Source: Acidobacteria bacterium UBA2994 (GTDB taxonomy: Bacteria > Acidobacteriota > Vicinamibacteria > Vicinamibacterales > UBA8438). From it: DNA of 64,000 nt. Positions 8,529 to 17,458 of this stretch are shown one piece after another; within the stretch, counting starts at the first letter, position 1; each line of letters starts with the position of its first letter. The notes beneath the pieces were generated by a model. It saw only the letters and a list, made by a program, of their open reading frames with translations. It was not told where the DNA came from and searched no databases. Position numbers and translations under genes: made by a program. Where the stretch lies: positions 10,456-74,455 of the forward strand of contig DEAA01000028.1 in assembly GCA_002346545.1 (NCBI GenBank). The letters are read 5' to 3'.

Positions 8529-9788
8529 TCACTCGGCGGTCAGCTTCACTAGGTGCGTCTCGTCGCGCACAAGCAGTCCGTCGTCCAGCAGCACCGGCAG
8601 CGTCCAGGTCTGGCTGTCGGCCACGGTGTAACTCCGTTCGATACGGTAGATCGCCCCGCCCCGCTCAACCACCAGCAACTGCGCCTCGTTAGTCAGCAGC
8701 ACTAGGTGCTCGGCGGTCAGCAACGCTGTAGCGTGCTCTCCCTCACGGCCCTCGCTCGACCAGGTCACCTCGCCGCTCGCGGTGTCGAGCGCCACGAACC
8801 GGCCGGCCCTCTTCGACGAGAGACCGTACAGCAACCCGTCGCCCAGGACCGGCGAGCTCATGTAAAACGTGACCTCGGGGTTCGTCCAGATCTCAGTGTA
8901 GCTCCACGCGCCCTCCTCCTTGACGAGGCGGTAAGCGTGCGTGCCGGCCCGGGTACCGGACATGATGAGCTCGGCCCCGGTCCAGACCGGCGTCACGATG
9001 TTCTCAAGCAACTCGTCGAGGAACGGAATGGTCCAGCGGGGGACACCGGTCGCCGGATCGAGTCCAGCCAGCGACTCCTGGGTCACCACGACCAAGTGGC
9101 CTACGCCGCCAGCGTCGAACCGGATGGGGGAGGCGTAGCCTGGCATGGGCCCTTCCAGACGCCACCGCTCAGCACCGTCCGTCGAGTCCAGGGCCAGCAC
9201 CACGCCGCCATGCACGTCGCTCCCCACCTGTACCACCAGCAGCCCGTCGACCATCAGCGGCGACGCCGCCGTGCCACCGAACAGGGCCGTCGAGTCGACA
9301 AGGTCGACGAAGCTGCGACGCCATAGCGGACGCCCGTCGTCAAGCGACCACGCCGAGACGATGCCGCTCACCCCCACCGTGTAGAGGCGGCCGCCATCGA
9401 CCAACGGCGTAGCGTAGGGACCCTTAGCCATCTTGAGCGCGTAGGGATTCTTCTCGAACGGCGCCTGATACAGATGCTGCCAGAAAACAGTGCCGTCGGT
9501 TAAGGACAGGGCAGTGACGACCTCGAGCGGATCCTGCCGGCTGAAGGTATAGGCTCGATCGCCAACCACGACCGGGGACGCGTAGCCCTCGCCGATCTCG
9601 AACGCCCAGGCGCGCTGCCAGGCCGCCGGCCAAGCGTCAGGCGTGACCGCGGCGGACACGACCCCATCCCGCGCCGGCCCGCGCCACTGCGGCCAGTCCT
9701 GTGCGGCGCCTGGCGCGGCCGCCAGCAGCCACGCGACGAGACAGCATCCTGTCGCTCGCACCTGCACCTTAGGAATCACGAGAGCCAT
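8529..9788 (-). CDS. Secreted PQQ-like beta-propeller repeat protein
   Basis: About 419 residues. The start at 9788 gives a signal peptide ending AAPGAAQ, followed at once by DWPQWRGPARDG, the hallmark N-terminus of the PQQ-like (WD40-like) propeller proteins abundant in Acidobacteria and Planctomycetes. Repeats with the consensus AL..TDG...W are visible through the chain (VVTALSLTDGTVFWQ, VLALDSTDGAERWR, LVALDTASGEVTWS). No catalytic residues of true quinoprotein dehydrogenases are evident, so a binding or scaffold role is as likely as an enzyme. It shares architecture with the genes at 24438 and 29539. Confidence 0.87.
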   Translation of the reverse strand: MALVIPKVQVRATGCCLVAWLLAAAPGAAQDWPQWRGPARDGVVSAAVTPDAWPAAWQRAWAFEIGEGYASPVVVGDRAYTFSRQDPLEVVTALSLTDGTVFWQHLYQAPFEKNPYALKMAKGPYATPLVDGGRLYTVGVSGIVSAWSLDDGRPLWRRSFVDLVDSTALFGGTAASPLMVDGLLVVQVGSDVHGGVVLALDSTDGAERWRLEGPMPGYASPIRFDAGGVGHLVVVTQESLAGLDPATGVPRWTIPFLDELLENIVTPVWTGAELIMSGTRAGTHAYRLVKEEGAWSYTEIWTNPEVTFYMSSPVLGDGLLYGLSSKRAGRFVALDTASGEVTWSSEGREGEHATALLTAEHLVLLTNEAQLLVVERGGAIYRIERSYTVADSQTWTLPVLLDDGLLVRDETHLVKLTAE

Positions 9789-9823
9789 TGTCGTCGGAGT
9801 GGCGCAAGCGCGGCAAGACGCCG

Positions 9824-10471
9824 CTACTGCGCATATCGCGCTCGGAGGCGAGCTAGGTCGAGGTCGGTCAAGGGCAGCCACTCCAAGGTCTGGTCAGCGG
9901 CCGCCACCGAGGAGCACGGGGCGCACATTAGCGTGAAGCTCGTCCGATGATGTGAAAGCCCGAGCGTATGTCCCAGTTCGTGCGCGATGACGTTCCGGAG
10001 CACGCGCTCGTCCCCGGGACGTCGGCGCTCCAGCTGGCGGATCGCGACGAAGTAGTCGGGTCGCCCGACGAGCGGCCAGGCGAACGGCAACAGCTGCTGT
10101 CGAGACAGCAGCACCACGACGTCGCCGTCCAGCTGAGCCAGCGTCTCCGGCGGGGCCGGCCCATTGGTTCCCTTGGGCATCCGACCGCCACGCTGAGACA
10201 CGAAGCGCGCGAACGTCTCAATCGCTCGCGCTTGGGCCGAGGTCACCAGAAGCTCGGCCTCCTGCAACTCGAGGTCGAGGCCCAGATCGGCCAGCGTCTG
10301 GTTCCAGAAGCCGATCGCCTCGCGCGTCAGACCGATCCGGGGGTCGTCAGCGTTGTCGACAACGATCACGAGCCTGTGCGCCCGCTCCTCCGCCGACCGG
10401 ACATAGGCGGACCACGGGGCCGCCGCCAGCAGGACGCTCGCGAGGGAGACAAGGACTCGGCGGATAAACAT
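9824..10471 (-). CDS. Secreted metzincin (matrixin-like) zinc metalloprotease
   Basis: A 215-residue exported protein with signal peptide LVSLASVLLAAAPWSA. The full metzincin zinc site AHELGHTLGLSHH is at residues 163-175 (His164, His168, His174, catalytic Glu165), and a Met-turn TLMCAP at 180-185 completes the fold. The N-terminal half (RLVIVVDNADDP, AIGFWNQTLADLGLD) matches the substrate-groove part of matrixin-like peptidases, but there is no pro-domain cysteine switch. It is first in a minus-strand series with the propeller and the serine hydrolase. The peptidase fold is secure; the substrate is unknown. Confidence 0.85.
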   Translation of the reverse strand: MFIRRVLVSLASVLLAAAPWSAYVRSAEERAHRLVIVVDNADDPRIGLTREAIGFWNQTLADLGLDLELQEAELLVTSAQARAIETFARFVSQRGGRMPKGTNGPAPPETLAQLDGDVVVLLSRQQLLPFAWPLVGRPDYFVAIRQLERRRPGDERVLRNVIAHELGHTLGLSHHRTSFTLMCAPCSSVAAADQTLEWLPLTDLDLARLRARYAQ

Positions 10472-10872
10472 CGAACCGTGAGTCTACAAGACCCGACCCC
10501 AACCCGCCGGGACAAGGGCCTACATAGCGGGAGAGATATCCGATTCTGGTGAAGATCGCCCGGATCGTCCGGCGCAGGTCTCGACTGAAGAACAGTCGAT
10601 AGCGAGCTCTGAGAGACAGGACTCTCGAAATGTCGACGCTGCTGCCGCCGATCGATTACTCCGATCTCTCGAAGTCGATCTCGCCGAAACGCTCCATGTC
10701 GCGCCGGCTGTCCGCATTGAAGGAGAGGTTGCGGGCAAACTCGAAGTTGCGGCTGGCGCTCAGGTTCTCGTCCTGGAGCGTTCCATCGTAGTCCCAGCGC
10801 CAAGTACGACCCGACCGGGCCAGTAGGCTACACTGTGTCGGTTCTAGCGCCCAGGCAGGTACACCACAGCAA
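10472..10872. other. Intergenic region with a possible beta-barrel gene fragment
   Basis: About 400 nt between the divergent metzincin and sqdB genes. On the minus strand, 10656-10810 reads RTWRWDYDGTLQDENLSASR and then NFEFARNLSFNADSRRDMERFG before a stop. The alternation of aromatic and polar residues resembles outer-membrane beta-strands, but there is no start or domain of recognisable size. The rest shows nothing coding. It probably also contains the promoters of both flanking genes. Confidence 0.3.
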
Positions 10873-12081
10873 ATGAAGGTCTTCATCGCGGGCATCGACG
10901 GTTATCTCGGCTGGTCACTCGCCAGACACCTGGCCGGGCGCGGGGCCGACATCTCTGGTGCCGACCGCTTCCTGCGTCGCGCCTGGGTCGAGGAGATGGG
11001 CTCGGGGTCCGTCGTGCCGATCGCGCCCATGCCGGAACGGCTCGATGCCTTCCGGAGCCGCTTCGGCCGCGATCTCCGGTTCTTCGAGGGCGACCTCTGC
11101 GACTACCGCTTCGTGCGAGACGCGCTGGCCGACGTGCGACCGGATGCCGTCGTCCATCTAGGCGAGATGCCGTCTGCGCCTTACAGCATGATCGACGTTG
11201 ACCACTGCGTCTTCACCCACCAGAACAACGTGATCGGCACGCTGAACGTGCTGTATGCGATGCGGGAAGCGTGCCCAGACGCCCACCTGCTCAAACTGGG
11301 CACGATGGGAGAGTACGGGACCCCAAACCTCGACATTCCGGAAGGGTTCTTTACCGTCGACTACCGGGGGCGGACCGACACGTTGCCGTTCCCGCGACAG
11401 GCAGGCAGCTGGTATCACTGGACGAAGGTGCACGACTCGAACAACGTGATGTTCGCCTGTCGGCTCTGGGGCTTGGCTGCGACTGACATCATGCAGGGTG
11501 TCGTCTTCGGCACCGGGCTGGACCCGACCGAGGCGCGGCTGAATACCCGGTTCGATATCGATCAGGCCTTCGGCACGACGATCAACCGTTTCTGCGCCCA
11601 GGCCGTGATCGGTCATGCGTTGACGCCCTACGGCTCCGGTCACCAACGGCGCGGCTTCCTTCCCCTGGCCGACTCGATGGCCTGCCTGACACTGGCGCTC
11701 GACCACCCTCCGGGGGAAGGCGAGTATCGGGTGCTAAATCAGTTCCAGGAGGTGTACTCCGTCACCGAGCTGGCCGAAAAGGTGCGCGCGGTGGGGAACC
11801 GCAAAGGACTCGATGTCACCATCCAGCCGCTCGAGAACCCGCGCGTCGAGCGGGAAGACCACCACTACAACCCCGACCACCAGGGTCTTCGCGACCTGGG
11901 CTACGAGCCCACCACGGACGTCGAGACCGAGCTGGGACGAGTGCTCGACGACCTGACGGATCATCGTGGCGAGATCCTGAAGCGCCAGTCAGTCTTCGTG
12001 CCAGACATCCGGTGGAACGCGGCGCGGCGTCCGGTCTCGGCGCAACCGGTAGCCGACGACGCGATGGATAAAAGCCGTTGA
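10873..12081 (+). CDS. sqdB: UDP-sulfoquinovose synthase (SQD1/SqdB family)
   Basis: Converts UDP-glucose and sulfite to UDP-sulfoquinovose, the head-group donor for sulfolipid, with bound NAD. The protein is 402 residues. The dinucleotide loop GIDGYLG is at residues 7-13, and the short-chain dehydrogenase triad is in place: Thr144 in KLGTMGEYGTPN, Tyr181 and Lys185 in YHWTKVHDSNN. TLPFPRQAGSWYH, INRFCAQAVIGHALT and NPRVEREDHHYN are family hallmarks. Plant and cyanobacterial enzymes, as I remember them, have GEQRSAPYSMID where this one has GEMPSAPYSMID, so an otherwise invariant Gln-Arg pair is replaced. The stop overlaps the next gene's TTG start. No sulfolipid glycosyltransferase (SqdX) lies nearby. 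Confidence 0.85.
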   Translation: MKVFIAGIDGYLGWSLARHLAGRGADISGADRFLRRAWVEEMGSGSVVPIAPMPERLDAFRSRFGRDLRFFEGDLCDYRFVRDALADVRPDAVVHLGEMPSAPYSMIDVDHCVFTHQNNVIGTLNVLYAMREACPDAHLLKLGTMGEYGTPNLDIPEGFFTVDYRGRTDTLPFPRQAGSWYHWTKVHDSNNVMFACRLWGLAATDIMQGVVFGTGLDPTEARLNTRFDIDQAFGTTINRFCAQAVIGHALTPYGSGHQRRGFLPLADSMACLTLALDHPPGEGEYRVLNQFQEVYSVTELAEKVRAVGNRKGLDVTIQPLENPRVEREDHHYNPDHQGLRDLGYEPTTDVETELGRVLDDLTDHRGEILKRQSVFVPDIRWNAARRPVSAQPVADDAMDKSR

Positions 12082-13064
12082 AGTTCGGCTTCATCGGGTG
12101 CGGGCCGATGGCGCGCCACCATGCAGCAGTCGTCCGTGGTCTGGGTCATCAGATCGATACGGTCTGCACGACGGGCGACTCTGACCGCCGTCGCCGATTC
12201 ATGGACGACTTTCAGGTTGGCCGGGCGTGCGACCGAGTCGAGGACCTCCTCGCGATGGACCGAAACGTGGTGGAAGCGCTGCTGGTCGCCACCCCCTGGG
12301 ATCGCACGGCCGACATCGCCGAGCAGGTACTCGAAGCCGGCATCCCGAGCCTGATCGAGAAACCGCCCGCGCTGTCATCCCGCAGGCTGCGCGAGTGGCT
12401 CGAGCGTCCGACACCTCTCGGGGAACGGACCCTGATCGGTCACAACCGCCGGTTCTACGAGTTCCTTCCGGAGGTGCGGCAGGCGCTCAGCACCCGCACG
12501 CTGCTGTCGGTCGAAGGAAGCTTCCCCGATCCGCTCGACGCGGATTTCGCGTCGGCGCCGGCTTGGGTGCCCACGATGGGGCTGCTGTCACGGACGTCGC
12601 ACCCGCTCGATCTACTGCTGCACCTGCTGGGCGACCTGCGGGTCGAGCAAATGCACCGCACGGGACGACGGGACGACGGCGGGTTTGCCGCCTACAACGG
12701 ACTGCTCGTGGCCACCGCCACCGATGTGCCTGTTCACCTGCGGATCAACTTCGACGCACCCAGCCGGCACCGACTCGCGCTGCACTTCAGCGATCGGATC
12801 TACGAGCTGTCCCCGCTCGAAACCCTGACCGTGTATCACGGGATGGATGTGGCCGACCCAACACCCGAGCATCCGATCCGCCGCTACTCGCCGCAGGTGG
12901 AGATCAGCCTGAAAGCGGATCTGACCTACAAACCGGGACTCCGTGGACAACTGGAGGAGTTCATCGCCAGCTGCGTCCACGGGAAGCCCCGCGGGGTCGG
13001 GTGCACACTAGCCGACACCGAGCGGGTCACCCGTTTGTGCGAGGCGATCGTCGGGTCCAACTGA
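12078..13064 (+). CDS. Gfo/Idh/MocA family oxidoreductase
   Basis: NAD(P)-dependent sugar oxidoreductase, 328 residues. It begins MKFGFIGCGPMARHHA, a Rossmann GxGxxA-type loop, followed by the family motif LIEKPPALSSRRLREWL, where the EKP lysine is the usual cofactor/catalytic contact, and GHNRRFYEFLPEVRQAL. The start is a TTG within the overlap TTGA with the sqdB stop, so translation is probably coupled. Coupling to UDP-sulfoquinovose synthase suggests it acts on the same or a related nucleotide sugar or on sulfoquinovose itself; that is inference. Its 3' end overlaps the convergent DUF3291 gene by 38 nt. Confidence 0.85.
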   Translation: MKFGFIGCGPMARHHAAVVRGLGHQIDTVCTTGDSDRRRRFMDDFQVGRACDRVEDLLAMDRNVVEALLVATPWDRTADIAEQVLEAGIPSLIEKPPALSSRRLREWLERPTPLGERTLIGHNRRFYEFLPEVRQALSTRTLLSVEGSFPDPLDADFASAPAWVPTMGLLSRTSHPLDLLLHLLGDLRVEQMHRTGRRDDGGFAAYNGLLVATATDVPVHLRINFDAPSRHRLALHFSDRIYELSPLETLTVYHGMDVADPTPEHPIRRYSPQVEISLKADLTYKPGLRGQLEEFIASCVHGKPRGVGCTLADTERVTRLCEAIVGSN

Positions 13065-13512
13065 CCGGGCGGCCGTCGGCATCCCATGCATCAGCCAGAC
13101 TGAAGACCTCGGGCGACGGTCCCTCCCGCCACAAGCGCTCCAGACGCTCCATGGCGTCCGAAACCGACGGCCGCTCGCTCTCGGCCACCCACCACATGGC
13201 CACTGGCGGTTGCGGGGGACGAATGAACCACTCCCGCCTGCGCCGGAAAAAGTCGGCATGCTCGGTGCGATACACGTAGTGCCGGAGGTCGTCGATCGAC
13301 CGCCAGATCGTCAGATTGAACAGAATGCGGGGATCATCGAGCACTCGCACGGCGGTAGCGTCGCCGTCGGGGGTCTCGAAACGCCAGACACAGCCCGGCG
13401 AAGCGTCGCCAAGGCGGTTGATGCGGTCGATCTCGTCACGCATCGGCGCCATCCGCGGGTCGTCGAGCGGATAGCGCATCCAGGCGAGGTTGGTCTGCGC
13501 GAGTAACTTCAT
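13027..13512 (-). CDS. DUF3291 domain protein
   Basis: A 161-residue protein starting at the ATG 13512 (MKLLAQTNLAWMRYPLDDPR); an upstream start would add a non-conserved 29 residues. The DUF3291 pattern is clear: LFNLTIWRSIDDLRHYVYRTEHADFFRRRREWF, then VAMWWVAESERPSVSDAMERLERL and a terminal GPSPEVFSLADA. The fold is related to antibiotic-biosynthesis monooxygenase (ABM)-like ferredoxin domains, but no function is established. It is convergent with and slightly overlaps the oxidoreductase gene. The roughly 237 nt upstream to the next gene show nothing coding. Confidence 0.82.
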   Translation of the reverse strand: MKLLAQTNLAWMRYPLDDPRMAPMRDEIDRINRLGDASPGCVWRFETPDGDATAVRVLDDPRILFNLTIWRSIDDLRHYVYRTEHADFFRRRREWFIRPPQPPVAMWWVAESERPSVSDAMERLERLWREGPSPEVFSLADAWDADGRPVSWTRRSPRTNG

Positions 13513-13749
13513 GCCGCAAGCTATGCGGCCTACTACATCACAAACGCGAACAGCTGGGACCGTACAGCGCTCGCCCGCGCGCGATAACGTCACGATCACC
13601 GGGCGGCCGCTGCAACGAAGGATGGGAGTGCTGGCTGGAGTCTTGCGCGTCGGCCGCCCAAGACGAAAGTACGCTCAGCGTCGTCAGTGCGGTCACCGTA
13701 CTCACTCGAGACGACATGGTCCTGTCGGACGAACCTACGACTCGTCCTG

Positions 13750-14676
13750 CTACTGGCCGCGCGCCGCCTCCTGCGACCGCTCGGCTAGCAGGATGTTGGT
13801 CATGGCGTAGTTACCTTCGTGGCACGCGTACTCATAGATGACGTAGTCGTCCAGCCTGGGCATCGGCCTGACCGCGGTCCACGTCCCGGTATAGACCGTC
13901 GGGTCCTCGATCGTGAACTGATAGTCGATCCGATCCTCGCTGACCCGCCTGAAACGCTCGACGGCCTTAGTCGTCGGTGACGAGGGGAAACGGTGCACCG
14001 TCTGGTCACTGAAGTTCGCCGTCTCGACCACCAGCGTGTCTCCCTCCCAGAAGGCCCGCGAGTCGCCATTCCACTGACGGATTGCGTCGGTGAGCTTCGG
14101 ACGCCCGTCGATCGGGATGATCCGCACGTCGTGGATATTCTCCACCCGAATGGCCACATGGGTCGGCGTCTGCAGGATCTGGTAGGTGTTGTTGTATCCG
14201 GTCGAGACCGGTGGCACACCGTGATAGGTGATGCAGCGGTCCCAGTTACTCCGGTCCAGCCATGAATCGGCGGGGTGATCGCGAAGATAGGCGCGGCGCG
14301 CCTCAGCGTGCCGGTCGGTCTCGGTCCGGGTCGGCAGCCGCCCGTTCGGCGGGTCGACAATCAACGCGGTACGGAGATCCTCGGCGACCTCGCCCCGGTC
14401 AAACCAGAGCGCGTTGTAGGACCCCACGCTGCCGGGCGAATCCGGCTGGTCCTGGGTCACTGCGAAGTTCCGCTGGGCGGCCTCTTCGGGCGTGAAGAAC
14501 TCCTTCTCAGCCATTAATGTGGGCCGCTGGAGCGGAGTTAGCGAGGCGTACGACCAAGTGCCCATCAGATCCGGGTCACCCCAGGCTGTGCGGGGCAACT
14601 CCTGGGCCGCAAGGGGGCCGCCGGCCACCAGCACCATCCATCCACCGAGCGCAGCCACGAGTCCGTATCTGGTCAT
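13750..14676 (-). CDS. Conserved secreted protein of the TPLQRP family (copy 1)
   Basis: A 308-residue exported protein of unknown function. The signal peptide (LVAALGGWMVLVAGGPLAAQ) is followed by LPRTAWGDPDLMGTW and ASLTPLQRPTLMAEKEFFTPEEAA. Further shared blocks are NWDRCITYHGVPP, FWEGDTLVVETANFSDQT and YEYACHEGNYAMTNILL. The gene at 56851 shares all of these blocks, and a decayed third copy lies at 57928. This family is frequent in Acidobacteria genomes; I know no characterised member. Last gene of a five-gene minus-strand operon of exported proteins. Confidence 0.8.
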   Translation of the reverse strand: MTRYGLVAALGGWMVLVAGGPLAAQELPRTAWGDPDLMGTWSYASLTPLQRPTLMAEKEFFTPEEAAQRNFAVTQDQPDSPGSVGSYNALWFDRGEVAEDLRTALIVDPPNGRLPTRTETDRHAEARRAYLRDHPADSWLDRSNWDRCITYHGVPPVSTGYNNTYQILQTPTHVAIRVENIHDVRIIPIDGRPKLTDAIRQWNGDSRAFWEGDTLVVETANFSDQTVHRFPSSPTTKAVERFRRVSEDRIDYQFTIEDPTVYTGTWTAVRPMPRLDDYVIYEYACHEGNYAMTNILLAERSQEAARGQ

Positions 14677-14720
14677 CTCGAGTTCCCCCTACAGCGAGCG
14701 TCACGGGCTCGACCGACTGG

Positions 14721-15653
14721 TCACAGTTCGTCGTAGGCCCACCCGACCGCCCGCCGGACGTTCTCCGGCGGCGCGGGGAACCGGCTGAACTCGGCCGGCA
14801 CGCGGTAGGCCTCCGCCGCCTCCTCGACACTGCGGCCGGCGGCGTGGCTGGCCCTCACCTGCTCCAGCATGTCGTTGTAGAACCCCGTGAAGGCGACGAA
14901 GTCGTTCCAGGCGACCACCCAGGTGTTGTGCCCTGGGATCACGGTGTCCACACCGCTGATGCCGGCCACTGCCCGTTCGAGCGTCGCGCCGAACTCTAGG
15001 GCACTGCCGTTGCCGTTCTCGACGTCGATGAATGGAAACCCGCTCGTCATCCGCTGGAACATGTCGCCGGTGTGCATAGCTCCGGCGGACGGGAACACCA
15101 CGAACGTGTCCCCGTCGGTGTGGCCCCGACCGAAATGATGCAGCTCGACCCGGTCGTCGCCGCTGAACAAGGTGTGCCGATCCGAATACGTGGTCTTGGG
15201 CAGATACCTGGCGCCCTCGCCCTTGAACGCGTCGCAGTTGGTCACCGACGCACACGTCTCGCGCGACATCTGGGCGAGCGTATTTTCGTGCACAACGAAG
15301 TCGACCGTGTCGGGGAACTCGACGTTCGTGCCACTGTGGTCGTAATGAGTGTGGGTATTGACGATCGTCGTCACCGGCAGATGCGTGATCTTGGCCACAT
15401 GATCGATGATGCTCTGTCCGTAGCCGGCGATCTTCGTGTCGACCAGCAGCACCCCCGAATCCATGACCCAGACCGCGGTATTGCCTCCGGTTTCCATGGC
15501 ATTGCTCATCGGGTCGTTGATCAGGACATACAGCTGCTCAGATACCCGTTTGATCCCGTAGATCTCTGGCCGGGGCTGCCGCGCCTCCTGGGCCGCCACA
15601 GTGAAAATCACGCCGACGGCGGTCAGACCCGCCAAGCACATGACACGTCGCAT
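14721..15653 (-). CDS. Secreted MBL-fold metallo-hydrolase (copy 1)
   Basis: Exported metallo-beta-lactamase-fold hydrolase, about 310 residues, binding two metals. The zinc motif VNTHTHYDHSGTNVEF supplies HxHxDH; HHFGRGHTDGDTFVVF and VIPGHNTW supply the remaining ligands. The ATG at 15653 is preferred because a GGAGGG box lies 4 nt upstream; a TTG at 15665 is possible. A signal sequence (AGLTAVGVIFTVAAQE) is present. It resembles quinoprotein relay-system or subclass B3-like enzymes, and the substrate cannot be told. Its paralogue is at 36569. It sits about 14 nt from the alpha/beta-hydrolase stop. Confidence 0.85.
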   Translation of the reverse strand: MRRVMCLAGLTAVGVIFTVAAQEARQPRPEIYGIKRVSEQLYVLINDPMSNAMETGGNTAVWVMDSGVLLVDTKIAGYGQSIIDHVAKITHLPVTTIVNTHTHYDHSGTNVEFPDTVDFVVHENTLAQMSRETCASVTNCDAFKGEGARYLPKTTYSDRHTLFSGDDRVELHHFGRGHTDGDTFVVFPSAGAMHTGDMFQRMTSGFPFIDVENGNGSALEFGATLERAVAGISGVDTVIPGHNTWVVAWNDFVAFTGFYNDMLEQVRASHAAGRSVEEAAEAYRVPAEFSRFPAPPENVRRAVGWAYDEL

Positions 15654-15667
15654 TGCTCCCTCCAAAG

Positions 15668-16387
15668 TTAGTTCGTCAGTTCGGCCTTCAGCCAGTCGAG
15701 CAGCGCCGGCTCAAGGTCCGGGTTTTTCTCGAACATCGGGAGCCCATGCTCGGTGCCCTCGTAGATCATGGCTTTCGAGCTCGGATGCCCGGACCCGGCG
15801 ACGGCTGCCCGTAGAGCATCGGCGACACCCTGAGTCACCGGATCATCCTCGGTGGCCGCGCCGAACACCGCCAGCTCCGGTGACGCAGCCATGTTCTCGA
15901 CTGCCGCCGCGCTGGGCGGACTCGATAGGAGCATCAATGCCTCGACTGGCTTGCGGGCCGCCAGATCCGCGTTGATCATCCCGCCGCAGCTGGCGCCGCC
16001 CACACCCATCCGGTCGGTGTCGACACCCGGCTGCGCCGCCAGATACTCGTAGGCCATGTCGGCGTCGTCGGCCGACTTCTGGAGCAGGGTCGGAAACCCG
16101 GCCGACATCCCCTCGCCGCCGCTCTCGCCAAAGCCGCGCAGGTCGAGCGTGAGGACGTGGACGCCGGCGTCGACGAGCTCGCTCGCGATGCTCGTCCACG
16201 AGCTCCGGTCCATGTTGCACTGGTGGATGAACAGCATGCCAGGACCCGGCTGCCCTGGCGAGGTATAGGTCGCCTTGAGCACGACGCCGTCAGACGCACG
16301 GAGATCGATGACCTGGGACTGCGCACCAGACGTAGCAGCAAGCAGTAGCGCAGCGATGGCGCACGGGGCAATAGCAGTGGCTTTCAT
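15668..16387 (-). CDS. Secreted alpha/beta hydrolase (dienelactone-hydrolase-like)
   Basis: A 239-residue exported hydrolase. The signal peptide CAIAALLLAATSGAQS is followed by a core with MLFIHQCNMDRSSWTSIASEL, LTLDLRGFGESGG and the nucleophile elbow GVGGASCGGMI (Ser in G-A-S-C-G). A late Asp/His pair is suggested by DDPVTQG and YEGTEHGLPMF. An AGGAGG box is 5 nt before the ATG. It lies in an operon with the MBL hydrolase, DUF2272 and RidA-like genes. Specific substrate unknown. Confidence 0.86.
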   Translation of the reverse strand: MKATAIAPCAIAALLLAATSGAQSQVIDLRASDGVVLKATYTSPGQPGPGMLFIHQCNMDRSSWTSIASELVDAGVHVLTLDLRGFGESGGEGMSAGFPTLLQKSADDADMAYEYLAAQPGVDTDRMGVGGASCGGMINADLAARKPVEALMLLSSPPSAAAVENMAASPELAVFGAATEDDPVTQGVADALRAAVAGSGHPSSKAMIYEGTEHGLPMFEKNPDLEPALLDWLKAELTN

Positions 16388-16436
16388 CGGTCCTCCTCGG
16401 ACTTCCTGTCAATAGCGGGCAACCAGTCTATCTGAA

Positions 16437-17456
16437 TCAACAGTGGGCCGCGGGGTCCGGCGGCGCGATCGAGGCCACCCGGAGCGACTCTGGCCAGGCT
16501 CGACCCGCGCAGCTCAGGGCGCGCAGGGTCGGAGTGTCGTCGAGCGCGTCGGGGGCGATCGGGTCCGCGGCGAGCTTGAGATGAACGAACATCGGTCGGG
16601 GTCCGCCGGCCGGGAGGACGCCGACCTGGGCGTCGACCTCGGCGGGCAGCAACTTGAGACCGACCGTGGCTCGTACGTTGCCGCCGATGGCGAGGATGCG
16701 GAAACGGTCCGGCTCGAGCTTGACCACGATGTCGCAATGCATGCGGGCCCCCTCGCCCATCTGGTGCCGCCGCTCGGCTACCGACCGATAGACGGGCCGG
16801 CGTCCACTGCACAGGAGGTCGCCGGGCGCAATCGGCGCCTCGCCGATATCGTAGGCCGTGAACGCAGCCGATGCCGCCGCACCGTCGCGGGCGCGAATCG
16901 CCTGGTCGATGTAGGTGTGATGCGCGACCGCGCGCCGAAACTGTTCCCTTTCGTCGAGCCCGCTCTCGCACATCACCCAGGAGATGAAGGCCGCCGACCA
17001 GGGCGTGCGCCAGCGCGAGGCCACACCGAACTGATGCCAGCGGCGATTCTGGTTCTCGATAATCCAGCTTCCTTCGGGCGTCACGGTCCAGTAGCCGGCG
17101 ATCGAGTCGGCGACCCGCACCGTCTCCTCACGATCGAGCAGGGACCAGCCGCGGCGACGAATACGTGCGCGGTCGAACACGTCTGGCCGGGTGTAGTCGA
17201 GCACGGCGTGACCGAAGAAGCTCCACTCCTGGACTGTCACGTCCACGATGCGGCGACGCAGGGCGGCCCCGGTGAGATCCTGAGAGGGACACGCTACCCG
17301 GTGCGCGCGAAGAGACCCGAGGTCGCCGGTCACGCGGGTCGCCGGTGGCGAGACATCGAGCTGATCGAGCGGGAGCCGTTCAGGAAAACGACCCGACTGC
17401 GCCCCAAGCCCGACCGCCGTCAACACGACGGCAGCTACGCATGTCAGTCGTCGCAC
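16437..17456 (-). CDS. DUF2272 domain protein, exported
   Basis: About 339 residues from a GTG at 17456, placed 2 nt after the upstream stop and 8 nt after GGGAG. Earlier in-frame starts would run back into the upstream gene. A signal segment VAAVVLTAVGLGAQS leads. DUF2272 blocks are visible: VTVQEWSFFGHAVLDYTRP, TPWSAAFISWVMCESGL and AVAHHTYIDQAI, then GDLLCSGRR and MHCDIVVKLEPDRFRILAIGGNV. The pattern Cys, His and Asp on successive blocks resembles an NlpC/CHAP-like amidase fold, and cell-wall hydrolysis is a possible role by inference only. Confidence 0.8.
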   Translation of the reverse strand: MRRLTCVAAVVLTAVGLGAQSGRFPERLPLDQLDVSPPATRVTGDLGSLRAHRVACPSQDLTGAALRRRIVDVTVQEWSFFGHAVLDYTRPDVFDRARIRRRGWSLLDREETVRVADSIAGYWTVTPEGSWIIENQNRRWHQFGVASRWRTPWSAAFISWVMCESGLDEREQFRRAVAHHTYIDQAIRARDGAAASAAFTAYDIGEAPIAPGDLLCSGRRPVYRSVAERRHQMGEGARMHCDIVVKLEPDRFRILAIGGNVRATVGLKLLPAEVDAQVGVLPAGGPRPMFVHLKLAADPIAPDALDDTPTLRALSCAGRAWPESLRVASIAPPDPAAHC

Positions 17457-17458
17457 CT

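Noticed and set aside
12227..13279. Long plus-strand frame over the Gfo/Idh/MocA gene
   Set aside because: Shadow frame; the Rossmann and EKP motifs are in the other frame.
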